A DNA stretch of 64,000 nt from positions 19,325,483 through 19,389,482 of the forward strand of contig CP092884.1 in NCBI GenBank assembly GCA_030710605.1. The letters run 5' to 3'. Positions 32,359 to 43,333 of this stretch are shown here, piece after piece. The notes beneath the pieces are model-generated. The model saw only the letters and a list, made by a program, of their open reading frames with translations. It searched no databases and was not told the origin of the DNA. Source of the DNA: Cordylochernes scorpioides (Eukaryota > Arthropoda > Arachnida > Pseudoscorpiones > Chernetidae). Within the stretch, counting starts at the first letter, position 1; every line of letters starts with the position of its first letter. The position numbers and the translations under genes are program-made.

Positions 32359-33513
32359 CATTGATTTAGTTTTGATTTATTATTGAATTTTATTTATTTT
32401 TTTTAACTGAGCTAGACAATTTGGATTATAGATAAGAATCACAAGGAATAATAACTAAATATAAAAAGTTTATAAAAATATATGGCTACATCAACCAATT
32501 TTTATTTAGTTCTAGGCAATTCAGTGACTCGCTGTCACTGAAATGTTGGAAACTAAATAAAAAATTGGTTGATGTAACCAGACCTCTTTCCAAACAAACT
32601 TCCAACCAACAAATGATCGTCAAAAATCTAAAAAGATAATTTATAGATGATTTTTCAATATATAGGTATTTAAGAAATAAACTATTGAGCACACATTTTT
32701 CTTTTTCAAATAAAATAAAATTTCTATTATCTTTTCTGCAATGAAAAAATATTGGGAGAGCCTTACTCATTAGTGGTCTTCCTTCTTATCTCCACCTAAT
32801 CATAACAGAGTATCAGGCCTGTGGAGCTTGAGATGGTGTCTGCTGGAGATGAAAAGAGCTTATCAATCAATGAGATAATGCAGTCATGATGTGGTTTGGG
32901 GTTTCAAGTTGAGAAATGCACTTAGTACATAGTGGGAAACCTTGCAACCATTTTGGAAAGTCATTGTCCTTAGATGACCAGACTGAAATGTAGAGCTTTT
33001 CTTGTCTGAAAATCAAGGGCTGCTATTCCCTTGGGAGGACAGATTTGTCCCTCCTGTTCTGTACAAGTCATGTACTGCAGTAGATATCCATTCTTGTGTT
33101 GGCATTGGGCATTGATGGCACTCATCAATTGTGACCAAGCAGTTTCTCCAATAACCCACCATACAGCTTTTTATTACTATTGTGCTATTACTAGTATTGT
33201 ATTATACAATTCTGCTTGATCTACTATTGCTGCTGGGATTGTTTTGACTTGTAATAAGAGCTAGCCTAGAATTTATACATTGGTCTACCATTGTTGCTGA
33301 GATTGATTTATAATAAGAGCTGGCCTAGACTTTATACATTAGTCTACCATTGCTGCTGGGTTTGTTTGACTTCTAATAGGAGCTGGCCTAGAGAAGGTCA
33401 TGAGCTCTTGGAATTCTTATGTAGATACAGTGAATCCTAGTTACATCAGCAATACAGTTGGTTATAGAATACTAACTCCCTAACTAAGTCCCTATTTATT
33501 TTATTTGATTATA
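32359..33513. repeat. Intron with repeat fragments
   Basis: 32480-32580 contains a short inverted repeat ('caaccaatttttatttag' and its complement). 32690-32775 is a piece of the GGCGAAAC/CTGATGA repeat and 32780-32960 a copy of the repeat at 25140. 33220-33400 contains three short tandem-like copies around 'ctaccattg.tgctg'. No exon seen. Confidence 0.4.
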
Positions 33514-33693
33514 CAGTATAACATCTCTGTAAAGGACACTTGGTTGCAGAGCTAAAGTGTCCTTTAAAAAGTGGTATCCTCTTACTGGATAGCAGCTAAA
33601 TAATAAAAATGGTAATTTTGCCAATGAAAACTGTCCTTTGTAGAAAGGTGTCCTCTAGCAAGAGTGTCTTCTAGTGGAGAAGATGTACTACTG
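33514..33693. mobile_element. MITE, CAGTAGAA 175-bp family
   Basis: About 180 bp, from CAGTATAACATCTC to GATGTACTACTG with TA on both sides; collinear with 10886-11060 but diverged. Confidence 0.7.
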
Positions 33694-33809
33694 TAATAAC
33701 AACATAAAATGTTTTTCCCATGGTGATTATGCTAGAGCAAGGTTTGACTTAATAGCTCACTGTGTGTGACCACCTGGCCTAGAGAAGGAACAGTTAGCTA
33801 TTCACTCAC

Positions 33810-33978
33810 CAGATCAGACAAGGTGACCAGACCATTCTGCCGGCCCAGCCGAGCCACAATAAGCTTAGAAGCCAAGTTCTCTTCAGTAGTATTGCCTCCT
33901 AGGAGAACATGTACAGCCCCTGGGAGTTGCTTGAGGGTCCAAGGTAGGATGTGTCGGATGATGTTGTTCTTTACCATC
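33810..33978 (-). CDS. THADA: THADA exon
   Basis: 169-bp exon with acceptor GTGTCCTTCAG and donor GTGAGT. It encodes KNNIIRHILPWTLKQLPGAV and LIVARLGRQNGLVTLSDL. An upstream in-frame ATG (33998) is ignored because the acceptor at 33979 gives the phase required by the exon at 38567. Ends in phase 0, joining directly to 27252. Confidence 0.82.
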
Positions 33979-34054
33979 CTGAAGGACACAGCAACCATCT
34001 GATTTGTTGCAGCTTATCAATAACTAGAGAAGGATAATGGAATGCTTTTAAATA

Positions 34055-34203
34055 CACTAAAACCTCTCTGTTGAGGTCAACACCTAGTTACAGAGCCAAA
34101 GTGATTTAAGAGAGAGGTTTCCACTTACCAGAGAGCAGCTAATTGGTAAAAGTCGGTTTAAAAGTGTCCACTAGCGGGACTGTCTACTTAAGGAGGTTCT
34201 ATT
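34055..34203. mobile_element. MITE, CAGTAGAA family, diverged
   Basis: About 150 bp from 'acactaaaacctctctg' to 'aggaggttctatta'. Inner blocks ('gagccaaag', 'gtgtccact') match the family, with a small internal deletion. Confidence 0.6.
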
Positions 34204-34457
34204 ACAAATGGTCACCAGAAATTTAAAGAGATAAAAAATAAATAATTGAAATGTAGAGCTTTTCTTGTCTAATGGTTCCTGCTTACCCTGAATAGTATCC
34301 AAGTGCGTTTAAGCCATGTTTTATTTCATAAAACATTGCACAAAAAATATGTAAACCAATCAAATGTATTTATTAGTCTTACCAGTAGTAAAAGCAAACC
34401 TATAAAAAATTGGTTTTTGATTTATTAATATTACCATAAGAATTTTATTTTATTTTT

Positions 34458-35943
34458 GACGTGACAACGTCTTAAATTAGGTTGCGGCTGGGAGTCACTT
34501 ATGAAAAAGTGTAACGCCCGGTAACGTTACGATGAGTCACCGAACGAGAGTGCTGCGCGCGCAGCGCTAGAGAATTAGGCGCATTGAATCGGCGCATGCT
34601 TGTCTCTGTCTTTGTCTTTCTCGAACGTTCTTGGCGTTGGAAAAACAAGAAAGCGTCATAATACAAGTTCACACGTGTGGTTAAAGTATCGTCAGCTGTG
34701 TCTGTAGTGAAAATGTGGAGTGCTTAGATTCGTCATTTACAACAACTACAACAATAAAGGTAAATAATTGTACACTGATATTTCATTATCGTAAACTATG
34801 ATTGATTGATTAATTGTTAGATTGACACAAAAGTTGAGAAACTGAGTTTATAGGGTATGTCATACTATTGATAAATGTTGATAGTGTTAAGTAAATTATT
34901 AGTTTAAAATTAAATAATTAATTAATTATTATTTTACAAATTTTAAATAGTTTCAAATTTATTTAGCAAAAATTTGAACCTTCGATCTGAATAAATGTTT
35001 TGATTTTCGAATTGATTCTTTAAAATTACAAATATTAAGAAAAAGTGGCAGATATAAGAAAACTTTATTTAAACTGTGTTGAGCAAGAATTTTAACATCT
35101 AATTTAAGTAAATGTTTTAATTTTCAACTTCATCATTTACAATTACAAATTTAATTTAATTTCAAATTTATTTAGCAAAAATTTGAACCTTCGATCTGAA
35201 TAAGTGTTTTGAATTTCAAATACCAACGCGGCTGGTGGAGTGGCGATCTATCGTAAATTATCATCGACATCTACGGCGGAAGTGTTCCAAGTTGCGATTA
35301 CAGACGTAACTCGTGTCATTAAAACCAAGGGTGACATGTGCATGACTGAAGTTACTTGCTTCGCCGCTAATACTAGCTTCAAGTTTATACTCGGTGCTGT
35401 ATATATTCATCCAGGAGCTAGTATGCAGGATATTGGAATGTTACTATGGCAAGGACTCGGTCCGTACATTCACAACAGCCAGTACGTGCCACCGTTCGTG
35501 CAAGTTGATTCTAGTATACCGATTCTTCTGTGTGGTGATTTTAACAAAAACGTAAAGCCTGACAACTCGTTTCTTAATTTCATGAAAAATACGTATAATC
35601 TTGATTGCGTATCAAACGTTTCTAAGTCAACTACGTTAAAAGGAACAACTATCGACTTGACTTTCGCAAGACACATTACAGCAGAAACACTTCCTTTCAT
35701 TTCATATTTCTCCTATCATCGTCCTATCCTCAACAAAATCACTCAAATAGGAATTAGTTAAGTTTAAGTTTACATGTACAATGTTTTAGTAAACAAAATA
35801 TATTTCTATAGTTAAAATCTGTGCAATTCTTATTTTCATTCAATTCCTTGTTCCTATTGTGCAATTTAAATATATTTATATCAATAAATATTCTACCGTT
35901 GTCACGTAAAATCTTCGCCCGTAAAACCGACTTTACAGGCAAC
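34458..35943 (+). mobile_element. Helentron (Helitron2-type) relic
   Basis: ACGTGACAACG at 34459-34469 is repeated inverted at 35897-35907. After the right copy come a GTAAA/TTTAC hairpin (35921-35936) and AGGCAACC. An inverted repeat that is terminal on the left but subterminal on the right is the asymmetric arrangement of Helentrons. The interior has a GC-rich 5' leader (34480-34700) and the end of an endonuclease frame. The Rep-helicase part is deleted. Confidence 0.72.
35240..35761 (+). pseudogene. Endonuclease domain of a Helentron-type transposase, N-truncated
   Basis: 173 codons. LGAVYIHPGASMQDI and ILLCGDFNKNV fit the middle of an endonuclease/exonuclease/phosphatase fold, the GDFN motif being catalytic. 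GTTIDLTFAR fits the segment before the final acidic/His motif, which reads SYHRPI here instead of the common S-D-H. Upstream the frame continues as NAGGVAIYR without a start. Helentrons carry such a domain at the end of their Rep-helicase; the rest of the protein is missing. Confidence 0.65.
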
Positions 35944-36099
35944 CATTTTTATTTTTTTTATTAGCCTATATGTGTTCAACTATCTTTTTAGCTAGTTTCA
36001 TTTGGAATTTCATAATGAATATTGATTCATTTTGGGGAAGAAGAGTAGCACAAATATCAATTCTTCTCATTTAATTTTGCAATCACTTATTTTGAGCTG

Positions 36100-36430
36100 C
36101 AACTTTAAAATTTTCAGAGTTTATCAAAGTATTCACCCATAGCACCTATGCTAGATTTCATCTGTGAAAACCAATTATCGAAGCACTTACACCAGTCATC
36201 TTCAGGGATGGAATTTACGGCATTCATAGTCTTACAGTGCTTCATCATCAGTGTCAAATTTTAGCCCTTTCAACAATAACGTAACTTTTGGAAATAAAAA
36301 AAGTCACAAGGTGAATATGGTGGATGAGTGACTAATTGGACACCAGAGTTGGCTAAAAAGTCTAATTTTTGGGCTGAGGTGTTCGGTCTTGCATTGTCAT
36401 TGTAAAGAAAGACTCCTCTAGGGGGTCGGT
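36100..36430 (-). pseudogene. Mariner-type transposase fragment (first)
   Basis: Minus-strand frames read GVFLYNDNARPNTSAQKLDF, then LVTHPPYSPCDFF and, after a frameshift, a segment ending MGEYFDKL. The D-N-A-R/A-x-x-T and H-P-P-Y-S-P ... D-F-F pattern is the C-terminal half of mariner transposases. It differs in sequence from the copy at 36810-37744 and has the opposite orientation. Confidence 0.75.
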
Positions 36431-36434
36431 GGAA

Positions 36435-36640
36435 GGATGGTCTAAACCATTGGTTTTCAACCGCTATGACCTGGGTCCAATTCCCGCATTGGACACTTTT
36501 TTTTCTGATTTAAAAAAAAAAAATTGCTCCAATGGCCCCCGATTTTTGAAAAAGTCCGATTCCACCAGCGAGTACAAGTAACCAAAAGGGCTTTGGCACA
36601 TTTGTAAGTACAAATGTCGAACTGCCTTTCACATGAGTAG
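36435..36640. mobile_element. tRNA-related SINE-like repeat, second copy
   Basis: Matches 23245-23500, including the tRNA 3'-half-like segment (with the B box decayed to GGTCCAATTCC), the A-rich run and 'aaagtccgattccaccagcg'. It abuts the first mariner fragment. Confidence 0.5.
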
Positions 36641-36659
36641 ACATGTGGTGCACTTACAG

Positions 36660-36790
36660 TGAAAAGCAGTCACCTACTTATACCCACCATGATTATCATG
36701 GCCTGTACCACGTGTACTAGGTATAAGCAAAAAAAAACAACATATGTACGATATGATAATTATGGTGGGTATTTAGTGACTGCATTTACA
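36660..36790. repeat. Short dispersed repeat
   Basis: Blocks such as 'ttacccaccatgattatcat' and 'gcctgtaccacgtgtacta' recur in part near 15650-15730 and 23570-23600, often inverted within the copy. Type unknown. Confidence 0.35.
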
Positions 36791-36809
36791 GCTACACATC
36801 TACATAGTA

Positions 36810-37744
36810 GGATCAAAAATTTCCAGAACTTTTAAAAAATAAAATTAAAACAACTTTTGAAAAATGCAAAATCAATTTTACAGTAAAGAACAAAGCCTAA
36901 ACTATAATTTAATTTAGCAATGTCAGTAAATCCACATGCGTAGTTTCATTTTAGGCATATTTTTGTTGTAAGTATTTAGCTCGCATCGGTTTCTGCAATG
37001 TCATCATTTGAGAAAAGGCAAATATTAAATTTTGTGTAAAATTAAAAAAGTCTTTCACATAGACATTAGCATTAATGAATGAAGCTTATGAAGACGAAAA
37101 ATTGTCACGAATGGTGCTTTCTTTTTGATCCATAAACCAAAAAACAATCACTCAAATGGCACACACCAAGTTCTCCTAGAAAGAAGAAAGTTTGTTTTGA
37201 CAAGTCCAAAGGAAAAGTAATGCTTGTAGTGTTTTTCAATTATCAAGGACTTGTCTATTATGAATTTATTAAAAAGGGGGTTACTATTAATAAACAGGCA
37301 TACAAAGAAATACTTGTGCGCCTTCGTGATGCGATAAGAAGAAACCAACTCTTTAAACCAAAACAGTAGAAATTGCTACATGATAATGCCCCTGCTCATA
37401 GAGCTATTAATGTTCAAGACTATTTAGCCAAACCCTCTGTATCTGTGTTCCCGCATCCTCCTTACTCTCCTGATATCGCCCCATGTGATTTCTTCTTCTT
37501 TCCAAAACTTAAAATGACCTTAAAAGGGAGGCGCTTTTCATCGTCATCAGAAGTAATTAAAAATCTGACGGTGGAGCTAAACAAGCTTAGAAAAATTGAC
37601 TTTCAACTAGCATTTCAACAGCTTTTTTCATGCTGGAAAAAAATGTGTAGATAACCAATGCTCCTATTTTGAAAAATTGATATTTAAATTACTATACTAT
37701 GAATAAATAATTAATTTTAAAAAAGTTTGTGAACTTTTTGATCC
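36810..37744 (+). mobile_element. Mariner element, internally deleted and decayed
   Basis: 935 bp between GGATCAAAAA and TTTTTGATCC, with further inverted similarity over about 25 bp, flanked by TA. The first 350 bp no longer read as a transposase N-terminus. A typical mariner is about 1.3 kb, so an internal part of the DNA-binding half is gone. Confidence 0.82.
37170..37675 (+). pseudogene. Mariner transposase, C-terminal half
   Basis: KVMLVVFFNYQGLVYYEF and LRDAIRRNQLF precede LLHDNAPAHRA, PPYSPDIAPCDFFFFPKLK and, at the end, CSYFEKL. This gives two of the catalytic acidic residues (the D of HDNAPAH and the final D of DFFFFPKL) of the mariner DD34D triad. One in-frame stop lies before LLHDNA and one near the C-terminus. 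Confidence 0.85.
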
Positions 37745-37749
37745 TACCT

Positions 37750-38080
37750 TGTAGAATGCATCATAGATGGTGTCTAGTTTTGACAAGAGTAGTGACCTTT
37801 ATTTTATATATCAATATCCTCCCAGAAAAAATTTCATCGGACCCCTTGTGTATCTCATGTAATAAAGTCCGCCCTGGACTGAGGTGGGCCATTAGCTCAA
37901 AAACATGGTCTCTGGGTGGACTCTTTTCAGTTTTCCAAAGCTGGTATTGTGGCTTTGTCACCGACCCGAGGCTACTAGTTTGTGCCAAAAGTCAATAGAC
38001 GGTGTCTAGTTTTGACATCCATTTTGACGGGAGATGTGACCTTTATTTTTATAGATAAATTTTCTCCCTGAAAAATTTCC
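37750..38080. repeat. Dispersed repeat D
   Basis: 'tggtgtctagttttgacaag' ... 'tgacctttatttt' occurs twice within the copy (37768 and 37998). 'ttgtggctttgtcaccgacc' recurs at 52920-52950 and, inverted, near 63140. Unknown type. Confidence 0.45.
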
Positions 38081-38370
38081 ATCTATCTAGAATGCAGTTC
38101 AACTTTTGCACTTACAAGTGTGACAGAACCCCATTTGATGACTTTCACTCACTGATGGGGTTAGACTTTTGAAATAATCAAGAACTATTGAAGCAATTTT
38201 TTTCATCAGAAAAAGAGTACCCAATGCAAGATGAATAGTGGAAGTGCACTCTGCTGAGACATCACATATAATTTCCGTGTCTAGATTTGTTCTTTGAAAT
38301 TTTGTCAATTGCGAGATATATTATGTTGATACAATATTAAATAAATAACTTGATGCAGGTTTTTTTAGAA

Positions 38371-38490
38371 ATATATTTATTGGGAACTTGGATCTTGCTC
38401 TTTCTCAACCTTTAAGTAAAATGAATGATTCATTTTATGTAAAGGTTGAGAAAGGGTAGGATCCGAAAGCTCCCAATAAAGATATATTTT
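38371..38490. repeat. Short palindromic element
   Basis: Arms of about 55 bp ('tatatttattgggaac', 'tctttctcaaccttt' and their complements) surround a small loop near 38430. A MITE-like hairpin, single copy in the window. Confidence 0.6.
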
Positions 38491-38566
38491 TGTAACTTGC
38501 AGTAAGTCGTCCAACTAGAAGATTTGTTCTTGTGTCCTTTGAGAGGGGTTAGATGGCAGGACTTAC

Positions 38567-38656
38567 TGCAGATCAGAGTTGAGGGCACCCAACAGCTGGC
38601 TTCCCCACTGAGTCTTCCAGGCTTCCAGGAATTTTGCTTCACTTGAACAGCCATTT
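38567..38656 (-). CDS. THADA: THADA exon
   Basis: 90-bp exon, acceptor GTTGTTCCAG and donor GTAAGT. It encodes NGCSSEAKFLEAWKTQWGSQ and LLGALNSDLQ. The 'W ... W' helix precedes the LPWTL segment in the family, as here. One base in and two out, fitting both neighbours. Confidence 0.8.
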
Positions 38657-39025
38657 CTGGAACAACCATCGAGGTTAGTAATATACGAGTTGTTTAACAG
38701 AGAAAATCACAGAGAAGATCCTTATCAGTCTGTTTACTCAATTTAATCATCTATAATTCAACACAGTTTTGAATTCAACACTCCCCTACGTGTTGGCAAA
38801 AAATGTCCTAAAAAAATGCCTCAACAAGCAGTGAGAATATTGCAATTAATTTATAATTGCCAATAATTAAACCAAAAATTCTTATCCCTTGAAGTGTTAA
38901 ATAAGTTGGGCTGTATGTTTTATCTACTTATAAATTATGCTATTGTTGTCTAGGTATGTGGTTCAGTGTTTACATGGTTTTACTCTAGTAAATTACACTA
39001 GAATTTCTCTAAAAGACAACACTTA

Positions 39026-39226
39026 CACTCATGGAGAAAACTTAAGGAAGACGTACCTTTTAGCATGTGAATAAAGTTTCATACAATAACTCTGAAAGAT
39101 ATTTGATACACAGTGACCTTTATTGAAGAAACGCGAGTGTGAATATAATTACCTGTCTCCTTAAAAAAAAATAGACAACTGGCAACATCAAAGACTTTCC
39201 ACTCCCTTAAGTTTTGTCCATGAGTG
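39026..39226. mobile_element. MITE with CACTCATGGACAAAACTTAA ends
   Basis: 201 bp between CACTCATGGAGAAAACTTAA and its complement, TA on both sides. Copies at 53059-53258 and 62796-63002. The interior 'gatacacagtgacctttatt' is well conserved. TA target and length fit a Tc1/mariner-type MITE. Confidence 0.82.
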
Positions 39227-39419
39227 TATTTATCCATGCTTTGGTGATCCTTGATCACTATTTTGAAGTAAAACTACAATTATATGTAAATACAATGTTC
39301 GTAAGTTTTTAAATCATATGTTAGGATATTTGTTTCGAGGCATAGGTCTATAAGTTTAGTATTTTCCTGACATTGATCTGATCAACTTGATTTTCTCTCA
39401 AGAATTCTTCAGTGCTGCT

Positions 39420-39900
39420 TAGTATCAGCTAGTGTGGGAGAATTGGGTAAAGGGATTCTACGTCGAATGAGATCATGTTCTTGTTTGGTTGGGGTTGGTG
39501 CTTAAGTATTTCATCTATGAAGGTGGTGGCGTTGGAAATGGAGAACAGGGAGTTTTGCTGCTTGATTATGAGCTTGAGAAAGGTTGAAATGAACTTGGAA
39601 AGAAGCGCTGTTGGGTAATGCTAAAAGCCAATATGGGTCGTGAGGGAACACTTGGTTTATCTATTTTAAGGAGGCCATATATGAATAATTAAAAGACTTC
39701 CTGTCCTCCCTAAAATACATAAACCAAGTGTCCCCTTAAGACCCATAGTGGCTTTCTACCATTCCCCAACAGCGCCTCTTTCCAAGTTCATTTCAACCTT
39801 TCTCAAGCCCATAATCAAGCAGCAAAACTTCCCATTCTCCTTAACTAAATTCCGAAGAAATTCAGAATATATTAAGAAATCTAAAGACTTATCAATATCC
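39420..39900. pseudogene. Two Penelope-type reverse transcriptase fragments, head to head
   Basis: Left fragment (39690-39430, minus) reads SKFISTFLKLIIKQQNSLF and MISFDVESLYPILP. Right fragment (39700-39930, plus) reads AFYHSPTAPLSKFISTFLKP. Both match the early RT motifs of Penelope-like elements (R-P-I-V-x-x-x-x-S-P, S-F-D-V-x-S-L-x-x-x-x-P). They are inverted copies of the same segment. The active-site region is absent in both. Confidence 0.75.
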
Positions 39901-40047
39901 TTTATCATTTATTCTAAGATATTTCTATAGCCCCTCTGAAATTCTGAATTCCCCAATCTATAAATCGATTAGCAGTATTGCTTATTCACCAGTATCCGTT
40001 TCTATAGCTCGACTTCTGAAGAAATTTGGAATTAAACTTTTTTGGAG

Positions 40048-40333
40048 TGTACCCAGGAGAAGCTCTGAGCTTCAGAAATAGACAGCATCAAACAACACCA
40101 ACAAAATTTAGAATAGGCGATTTTAAGCTATTGAAGATAGAAAATAATAACAAAATCTAACCTACTTGCCCAAAATATAGCTTGGCACATGAAACTCCAG
40201 AACACATTTTGGCCTGCATTAAATGCACTGAACAGAACCTTTGGGAGAGGCCGCTGATCATCATAAAACAGCTCGAGGAGCAAGAACTCATGGAATTCCT
40301 GAATCTTTACACAAGGGGATAAGAAACAACAAC
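40048..40333 (+). mobile_element. LINE tail, (AAC)n type, decayed
   Basis: Same C-terminal segment as 24094-24321 with more substitutions and a lost stop region, ending 'ctttacacaaggggataag' and a CAA repeat. Target duplication not found. Confidence 0.75.
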
Positions 40334-40418
40334 AGACTGTATGGTAGATTTTGCAGTTCTTATCTATAATTCAAATTGGGCCTTATCAGATCTTTTCAAT
40401 GTAAATAAATGAATAAAC

Positions 40419-40522
40419 CTGAGAGAGAGGACCAGGCTCCGGTAGAGGGCAGAGATGGAGGAGAAGAGATGGTTAACCCCCAGGTTGGTAATGAGGTGGT
40501 GGGGCAGGTCCAAGGAGCCCAG
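40419..40522 (-). CDS. THADA: THADA exon
   Basis: 104-bp exon with acceptor GTGTGTAG and donor GTTTAT (weaker than consensus). It encodes LGSLDLPHHLITNLGVNHLF and SSISALYRSLVLSL. The 'LP ... LI ... S-A-x-x-LY' pattern follows the KGKY block in THADA. Phase 0 in, two bases out. Confidence 0.8.
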
Positions 40523-41159
40523 CTACACACACTCAGGAAGTAAGTAGGGCTCAATTGGAAAATGATTAGTATAATCAGACTAGAATTAGAAAACATAATG
40601 TGTAATCAAATATGTTTTGGAAAAATTCCAATTTATTATTATTTTTTTTTTTTTTTTCATTTGAAAAAATTATCTTTTATATTTTTTTATATAGACTTAG
40701 AGTGCTATGTCCCCCTAAGGACACTTGCACTTTAAAGGTAAACTAAACATATGAAGAAAATAAAGAAAGGTCATTTGAAATATGTACAAGAATAAGTATG
40801 CAATTTAGTTTTAAAAATGAGAAAAAAATATCAGCACAATTGAAATATGCACAAAGGGTTAGTATGCAAATTAAGTTAAATGAAATCAATTGTGAAGTAG
40901 TGTATTCGAGGAAAATAATTTAGAGATTAAAGAAAGTTTTAAGGAATATTTTAGTATGAAAATATGCAAGATATTAGAGAATTATTCACAATACAAAACT
41001 ATGCTAAACAGAGTTAATGTCTAAATAAAAGTGTTCCAAAGGAATATAGTATTTTTTTTTTTTTTTAATTCAAAATAAATCTACAAAATGAGTTGAATTT
41101 TATATATTTATCTTTTATTGAAATATTAGATCAAACGGGTTTGATACATTTAGCCCATT
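40523..41159. other. Intron, low complexity
   Basis: A-rich sequence with two long T runs (40636-40658 and 41050-41067). No element ends or exon recognised. Confidence 0.4.
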
Positions 41160-42910
41160 GTTTATTCTATACTCTTGGGAGACGGGGCAATTTAGCAGCA
41201 GATGAATAGAAGTTGGTTACTCACATTTACAGAAACATCTTAAATCTTGCACTGCTTGGATATATTTCAAAAGGCTTCTAAAATTTCCATGATTTGTAAT
41301 AAATTGAGAGTTGTGGAAATTACTCGAAAATAGTTTGGAATATTAGCGGGAAAGAAACTTTGAAATGTTTGGTTAGTATTTTTCTTCAATGGTGTCATTC
41401 TATATTTTATAAAATGTTCAAGTATGTCTGGAATATCCAAGTCATATCGCTGTTGGCCCTCAATTGATAAATTATTCAGATCATATTTTATATTTCTGGA
41501 TTCCATATAGTCCATGATCAAAGGACTGTTTGCCAGAGTATGTACACAACTATAGTTAGTTGTTTTATAAGTTTGTGTACACTATAATAATATTTGATGT
41601 TGGAATGAGTTAAATTTGTGTATATAATTTTTATTATATATTTATACCAGACCTCAGTTCTGTAAGTGAGTATCGGTCTAAAGAGGATTAAAATTTAATT
41701 TACTTTTCTTTCTATGATTTGCAAAGGTAATTCCCAAAAATTTTATTTCTTGAACAGGCGTAATAATATATTTTTTAAATTTAATTTCAAATTTATCTTT
41801 ATTATGCAAATGCAAAATCCTAAACAGAAGGTAATAAGACCAAATCCAAATAAATAAATAGTGTGTACATATGGTGACACACTATTTATTTTTGGGGATT
41901 TGGTCTTATTACCTTGTGTTTATAATCTATAATCCATAATAATAATCTATAATTGTGCCTTATCAAAAATTACTAGTTTTATCAAGACTTATTTTAAATT
42001 TATTTTCTGTACACCAGTCGTCAACTTTTTCAAAATACGCTCAATTGAATTTTTGAGGGTTGCTGAATCTTTGTTCCAGCATATTATTGCGACATCATCG
42101 GCATAGCAAATTATTTCTGAGTTTGGTAGTTGTATTTTAATTAACATATCATTTATAAATATTATCCAAAGCAATGGAGATAAAGGTCCACCTTGTGGGC
42201 AATCTTTTGATAATGTTTTAGAGATTTTTCTGTTACTATAATTAAAAATTATTTTCCTATTTTTCAAAAGGGATTGTAAAATATTGATCAGGTCAGCAGT
42301 CATATTATTCAATTCCTTTGAGCAAAGCTGGCCACCATGTATTGTCAAAGGCTCCTTCAAATTCTATTGCAATTAGTGTCACTTATTGTTTCTACCTATG
42401 TTCTATTAGAGTATCTGTTATTTTATTCAAGCACGTTGTCGTTGATTTTGATTTACCTTTAGAGCTCCTATTTTCTATTTCTCCAAATAATATCCCTTTT
42501 GAATACATTTATTAAATAGTTTGCATAACATAAACATTATTTTTGGGTAAGCACATTTGATCATATTGTTACTTATGTTTTCTAACCCTGGAGTTTTTTT
42601 GACATCAGAATTAGAAATAATATTCATTATTTCTTCTTCTTTGATAATAATTATATTTGAATTTTTCATTCGTGGCTTAAAATTTCTAATTATTTGTTGT
42701 TGGGAATTGTCTAAATTGCGATTGTCTTCAGGAATTAAATTGTCCTTCAATTTGGTCATTGCTTGCTCTTTTAGTTATTCTGGTGATTTGACAATTATGG
42801 GAATTCCATTCTGTACATTTGATGATCTTAATTTAATGAAGAACTTATAGGCATCACCAAATGGATTATCTGTGTAATTTTCTTCAATAATGTATCGGCA
42901 GTTAGTTCTT
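41160..42910 (-). pseudogene. R1-like LINE reverse transcriptase, 5'-truncated and broken
   Basis: 42759-42475 carries the segment before the RT core (TPGLENISNNMIKCA). 42360-41989 has CPQGGPLSPLLWIIFINDML and the catalytic CYADDVAII. 41521-41267 has the C-terminal SFFPANIPNYF block. It is the same family as 45910-48630 but keeps YADD intact. Frames are broken at about 42450 and 41980, and the sequence between 41530 and 41980 includes a Penelope-type repeat pair (41825-41945). Confidence 0.85.
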
Positions 42911-43016
42911 TTAGGTTTTTTCCCCTCATTTACCCTTTTCCCCTTTTTTTTTAGCCTTTTGGTATTTAAATATAATTAATAAATGAAAATACTTTTTTAG
43001 AAATAATTTTTTTTAA

Positions 43017-43307
43017 AAAGCTTTTATTTAAATGTACTAAAAAGGAAAATATAAAATATTTTATCTTCTGTCATTGAGCAATTAGATGTATCTGAGTGAA
43101 AATAAAAGCGGCGGGTGAGGATCATCATGAATTTTGAATCTAATGTGATTTAATATGTAGTAACTGATTAGCGATTTTTATAAGTGTTTGCAATATTTTT
43201 ACCTCTTCTTTAAATACGATTATCCCTCACCGCTTTCTGAGTGCTCTATGACAGAAGATACAATATCTTATTTTTTTCCTTTTTGGTGCATTTAAATAAA
43301 AGCTTTT
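43017..43307. mobile_element. MITE with AAAGCTTTTATTTAAATG ends, TTAA flanks
   Basis: 291 bp with inverted arms of about 65 bp (AAAGCTTTTATTTAAATG; 'atcttctgtcat' further in; 'gcgg.gggtgagg' at the inner ends), flanked by TTAA at 43013 and 43308. TTAA duplication suggests a piggyBac-type source. Confidence 0.7.
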
Positions 43308-43333
43308 TTAAGTATATTTTTATTTATTAATTA

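Noticed and set aside
33220-33400. Short tandem-like similarity around 'ctaccattg'
   Set aside because: Only three diverged pieces without constant period; too weak to call a satellite.
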